In this document: one piece after another, positions 48,482-50,108 of the stretch
Position numbering within the stretch: position 1 is the stretch's first letter
How the letters are laid out: every line of letters begins with the position of its first letter
NCBI GenBank assembly: GCA_910586875.1
Contig: CAJUJI010000003.1
Location: forward strand, 1-50,108
Direction: 5' to 3'
Length of the DNA stretch: 50,108 bases
Origin: an uncultured Anaerotruncus sp.
GTDB lineage: Bacteria; Bacillota; Clostridia; Oscillospirales; Ruminococcaceae
Position numbers and translations under genes: made by a program
The notes under the pieces: generated by a model
What the model saw: only the letters and a program-made list of their open reading frames with translations
What the model was told of the DNA's origin: nothing
Databases searched by the model: none

Positions 48482-49161
48482 CTGGCAGCCTCCGTTTCAT
48501 TTGCGCCTCTGGTCCACACCAAAAGCCCATAAACTGCGTTTATCAAATAGGCGCTCCACATGACCAGCATCATCGGGCCCTCCGGACTGCCATGTGCTGT
48601 GCGAATGCTCCACATAATCACCGTGAATAGATTGAGTATTATATAGGCAAACCACTGCTCCCGAAACCGCCAGACCATCAACAGCGTTGCTGCCACCGAA
48701 AGCACATTTGTGGTCGCATCGATATAAGGGGTGTTCTGCCCTGCAATCAGGGACAGTGCATAACCCATCGCCAGGATGGAGAGCACACAGGCCAGCGCCG
48801 TACCGAGCAGCGCCTTCACCGACATTTTGCGCATCTCCAGCTTTTGGGCATGAATATGCTTTCTCCACATGAAAAATCCAAGGATATTCATTGGCACATA
48901 GAAAAATAAGTTGAGCCCCATTTCTCCATACAACCCGTTTTGATAGGCCATCCACGCATATCCAAAGGTATTGTACATGCCCACCAGATAGTTTAGGATG
49001 TTGCCTTTGGCGGCCAGGATGACACAGAGCACCCCCGAAAGAAACACACTGAATCCAAACGGTGTATCCCCGCTTAAAATCGTCACTGCGGCGGCAATCC
49101 CGCAAAACACCAACAGCCAAAGCCGCTCATATAAGCTCCAACCCTGTAAAAAACGCCTCAT
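48478..49161 (-). CDS. pnuC: Nicotinamide riboside transporter PnuC
   Basis: A 227-residue membrane protein with seven hydrophobic segments, the PnuC size and topology. These facilitate uptake of nicotinamide riboside, which NadR then traps by phosphorylation. GNILNYLVGMYNTFGYAWMAYQNGLYGEMGLNLFFYVPMNILGFFMW is the characteristic central block. The start is ATG 49161, six bases after GGGAGGG, in an ATGA overlap with the NUDIX stop. Overlaps on both sides with NUDIX and nadR show a tight NAD salvage operon. Confidence 0.95.
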   Translation of the reverse strand: MRRFLQGWSLYERLWLLVFCGIAAAVTILSGDTPFGFSVFLSGVLCVILAAKGNILNYLVGMYNTFGYAWMAYQNGLYGEMGLNLFFYVPMNILGFFMWRKHIHAQKLEMRKMSVKALLGTALACVLSILAMGYALSLIAGQNTPYIDATTNVLSVAATLLMVWRFREQWFAYIILNLFTVIMWSIRTAHGSPEGPMMLVMWSAYLINAVYGLLVWTRGANETEAAR

Positions 49162-50054
49162 AATAATCCCTCCCAATTGCGCCGGTACAGTCTGGACGGC
49201 CGATGCCCTGCATTTTCGGTGAAATAATCGGTCTCCTGCACCAGCGGGGCGATTTTTCTGCGAAACGCCGCTTTGAGCAGCTCCTTGCCCAAAATCACCT
49301 CATAGACCTGTTGCAGCTGGGTCAGTGTGAAGCGCTCCGGCATCAGATGCAGCGCAATTGCACTGTATGAAATCTTGCCGCGCATCCGCTCCATTGCGCA
49401 GGCGAGAATTTTGGCATGATCAAACGCAAGCCCCTCGTTGGAAAGCAGCTGGTAAACCGGCGGACAAACCGTTTGTCCTATTCGGTCCTCCCGTTGCACC
49501 TGCGCAGAAAGCGAGATTTCGCCATTGACCAGCTGCAAATGATACACCTGCCGCCGCAAAATTTCCTCTGGCAAATGCTCCTTTTCCTCCCGCACCAGCT
49601 GGAAGGAAAAGTCAAACCAGGCGGCATTGTCCGCGTCGTCTCCTGGCCGCAAATGAATCTGTGCGCTGTCTATCAGCGCAAGATAAGCACAGCTCATCAC
49701 CCAAGTGCGCGGGTCCCGATTCGGGTCGCTGAAGGTGTACAGCTGCTCCAAATACACCTGGCTCACACCGGTTTCTTCGTAAAGCTCCCGCTGTGCCGCC
49801 TGGCCGATGGTTTCGTTTGGACGCACAAAGCCGCCCGGCAATGCCCAGCATCCCAAATAGGGGTGTCCGCCCCGCTGGATTAGCAGAACCCGCAAACGCT
49901 TTTCCGGCAGCTTGCGGTAGTTGTCCTCCTGTGCATCCTGCACGGTGAAGATGACCATATCCGCTGCCATCGACGGGCGCACATAATCCCCTGGCTCATA
50001 CTGCTGCAAAAATTCCTGTTCGGTCAATCCATTTTTGTCTCGCAATTCATCCAT
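49158..50054 (-). CDS. NUDIX hydrolase with C-terminal winged helix (NrtR-like)
   Basis: A 298-residue protein of two parts. The NUDIX domain occupies about residues 30-165, with the complete box GGFVRPNETIGQAAQRELYEETGV (G-x5-E-x7-R-E-x2-E-E-x-G-V). The C-terminal 100 residues (KISYSAIALHLMPERFTLTQLQQVYEVILGKELLKAAFRRKI) match the NrtR winged-helix domain. NrtR proteins sense ADP-ribose and repress NAD genes; many have a broken NUDIX box, but here it is intact, so it could also hydrolyse ADP-ribose. A perfect inverted repeat lies over its own promoter. It heads the pnuC-nadR operon. Confidence 0.9.
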   Translation of the reverse strand: MDELRDKNGLTEQEFLQQYEPGDYVRPSMAADMVIFTVQDAQEDNYRKLPEKRLRVLLIQRGGHPYLGCWALPGGFVRPNETIGQAAQRELYEETGVSQVYLEQLYTFSDPNRDPRTWVMSCAYLALIDSAQIHLRPGDDADNAAWFDFSFQLVREEKEHLPEEILRRQVYHLQLVNGEISLSAQVQREDRIGQTVCPPVYQLLSNEGLAFDHAKILACAMERMRGKISYSAIALHLMPERFTLTQLQQVYEVILGKELLKAAFRRKIAPLVQETDYFTENAGHRPSRLYRRNWEGLL

Positions 50055-50078
50055 CCGATCACCTGTTTTTCTTGTTTT

Positions 50079-50107
50079 GATATTATCTATACGATAATAT
50101 CATTATA
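50079..50107 (-). promoter_or_regulatory. Inverted-repeat operator and -10 of the NUDIX-pnuC-nadR operon
   Basis: GATATTATC (50079-50087) and GATAATATC (50093-50101) are perfect 9-bp arms around TATAC. On the minus strand TATAAT (50107-50102) is a consensus -10 directly adjacent, putting the start of transcription inside the repeat. The -35 lies beyond the window. A dimeric repressor here, most likely the NrtR-like protein itself, would block initiation. Confidence 0.72.
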
Positions 50108-50108
50108 G

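Noticed and set aside
1..50108. CRISPR arrays, prophage, IS elements, integrase attachment sites
   Set aside because: No regularly spaced direct repeats, cas, integrase or transposase genes were seen; the tRNA-like RNA is not followed by an integrase.

Overview
The window looks like a chromosomal segment of a Gram-positive, gut-type clostridium, most plausibly of the Oscillospiraceae/Ruminococcaceae group. The reasons are a moderately high G+C content by eye, strong AGGAGG-type ribosome sites, the Asp23-FakA pair, PyrK-PyrD (NAD-linked type 1B dihydroorotate dehydrogenase), QueT, many binding-protein lipoproteins, and bidirectional A/T-flanked terminators. No IS element, prophage, CRISPR array or standard tRNA/rRNA gene was seen.

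Layout. 1-4.2 kb: glutaminyl-tRNA synthetase (cut by the left edge), a small unknown protein and a GltX-type synthetase. 3.8-6.6 kb: pyrK-pyrD-histidine phosphatase-ruvX operon. 6.7-8.5 kb: QueT transporter with a structured leader, and an MBL-fold hydrolase. 8.7-15.3 kb: a sigma-54 activator (PrpR-N/PAS/AAA+/HTH) divergent from an SAF-domain oxidoreductase and a tripartite tricarboxylate transporter (tctB-A-C), with a textbook -24/-12 promoter in front of them. 15.4-20 kb: fakA, asp23, an orphan peptide-type binding lipoprotein and ymdB. 20.4-23.5 kb: TrpXYZ-like ABC importer. 23.5-25.9 kb: VanZ-like, TfoX-N and NhaC-family proteins. 26-30.6 kb: a cytoplasmic molybdopterin oxidoreductase (FAD, Mo and Fe-S subunits) next to mobA. 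30.7-36.3 kb: SulP permease, MarR-MATE, and a FeoB with an altered G4 motif. 36.4-39.9 kb: a membrane-anchored PstS-like protein followed by two WYL regulators.

40-50 kb is the most striking part. It begins with rtcB (RNA ligase), immediately followed by a ~196-nt RNA that has a tRNA acceptor stem, D-arm and T-arm but a long branched domain instead of an anticodon arm. Converging on it is a run of minus-strand genes: NUDIX regulator/hydrolase, pnuC, nadR, NADAR, an unknown, a PARG-type macrodomain, a zinc-ribbon protein, an unknown, a HEAT-like protein, kptA (NAD-dependent RNA 2'-phosphotransferase) and a SUFU-domain protein. Together they could import and remake NAD, and use or clean up NAD/ADP-ribose chemistry on nucleic acids while RtcB reseals RNA. 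This reads as an NAD-coupled RNA repair or conflict-response island.

Regulation is unusually legible. Sigma-A promoters with 17-bp spacers are visible for gltX, pyrK, queT, the sigma-54 activator, the TrpX-like gene, vanZ, marR and the PstS-WYL operon, several with dyads positioned as operators. A perfect 9-bp inverted repeat lies at the start of the NUDIX-pnuC-nadR operon. All function calls come from reading sequence alone, without database searches.
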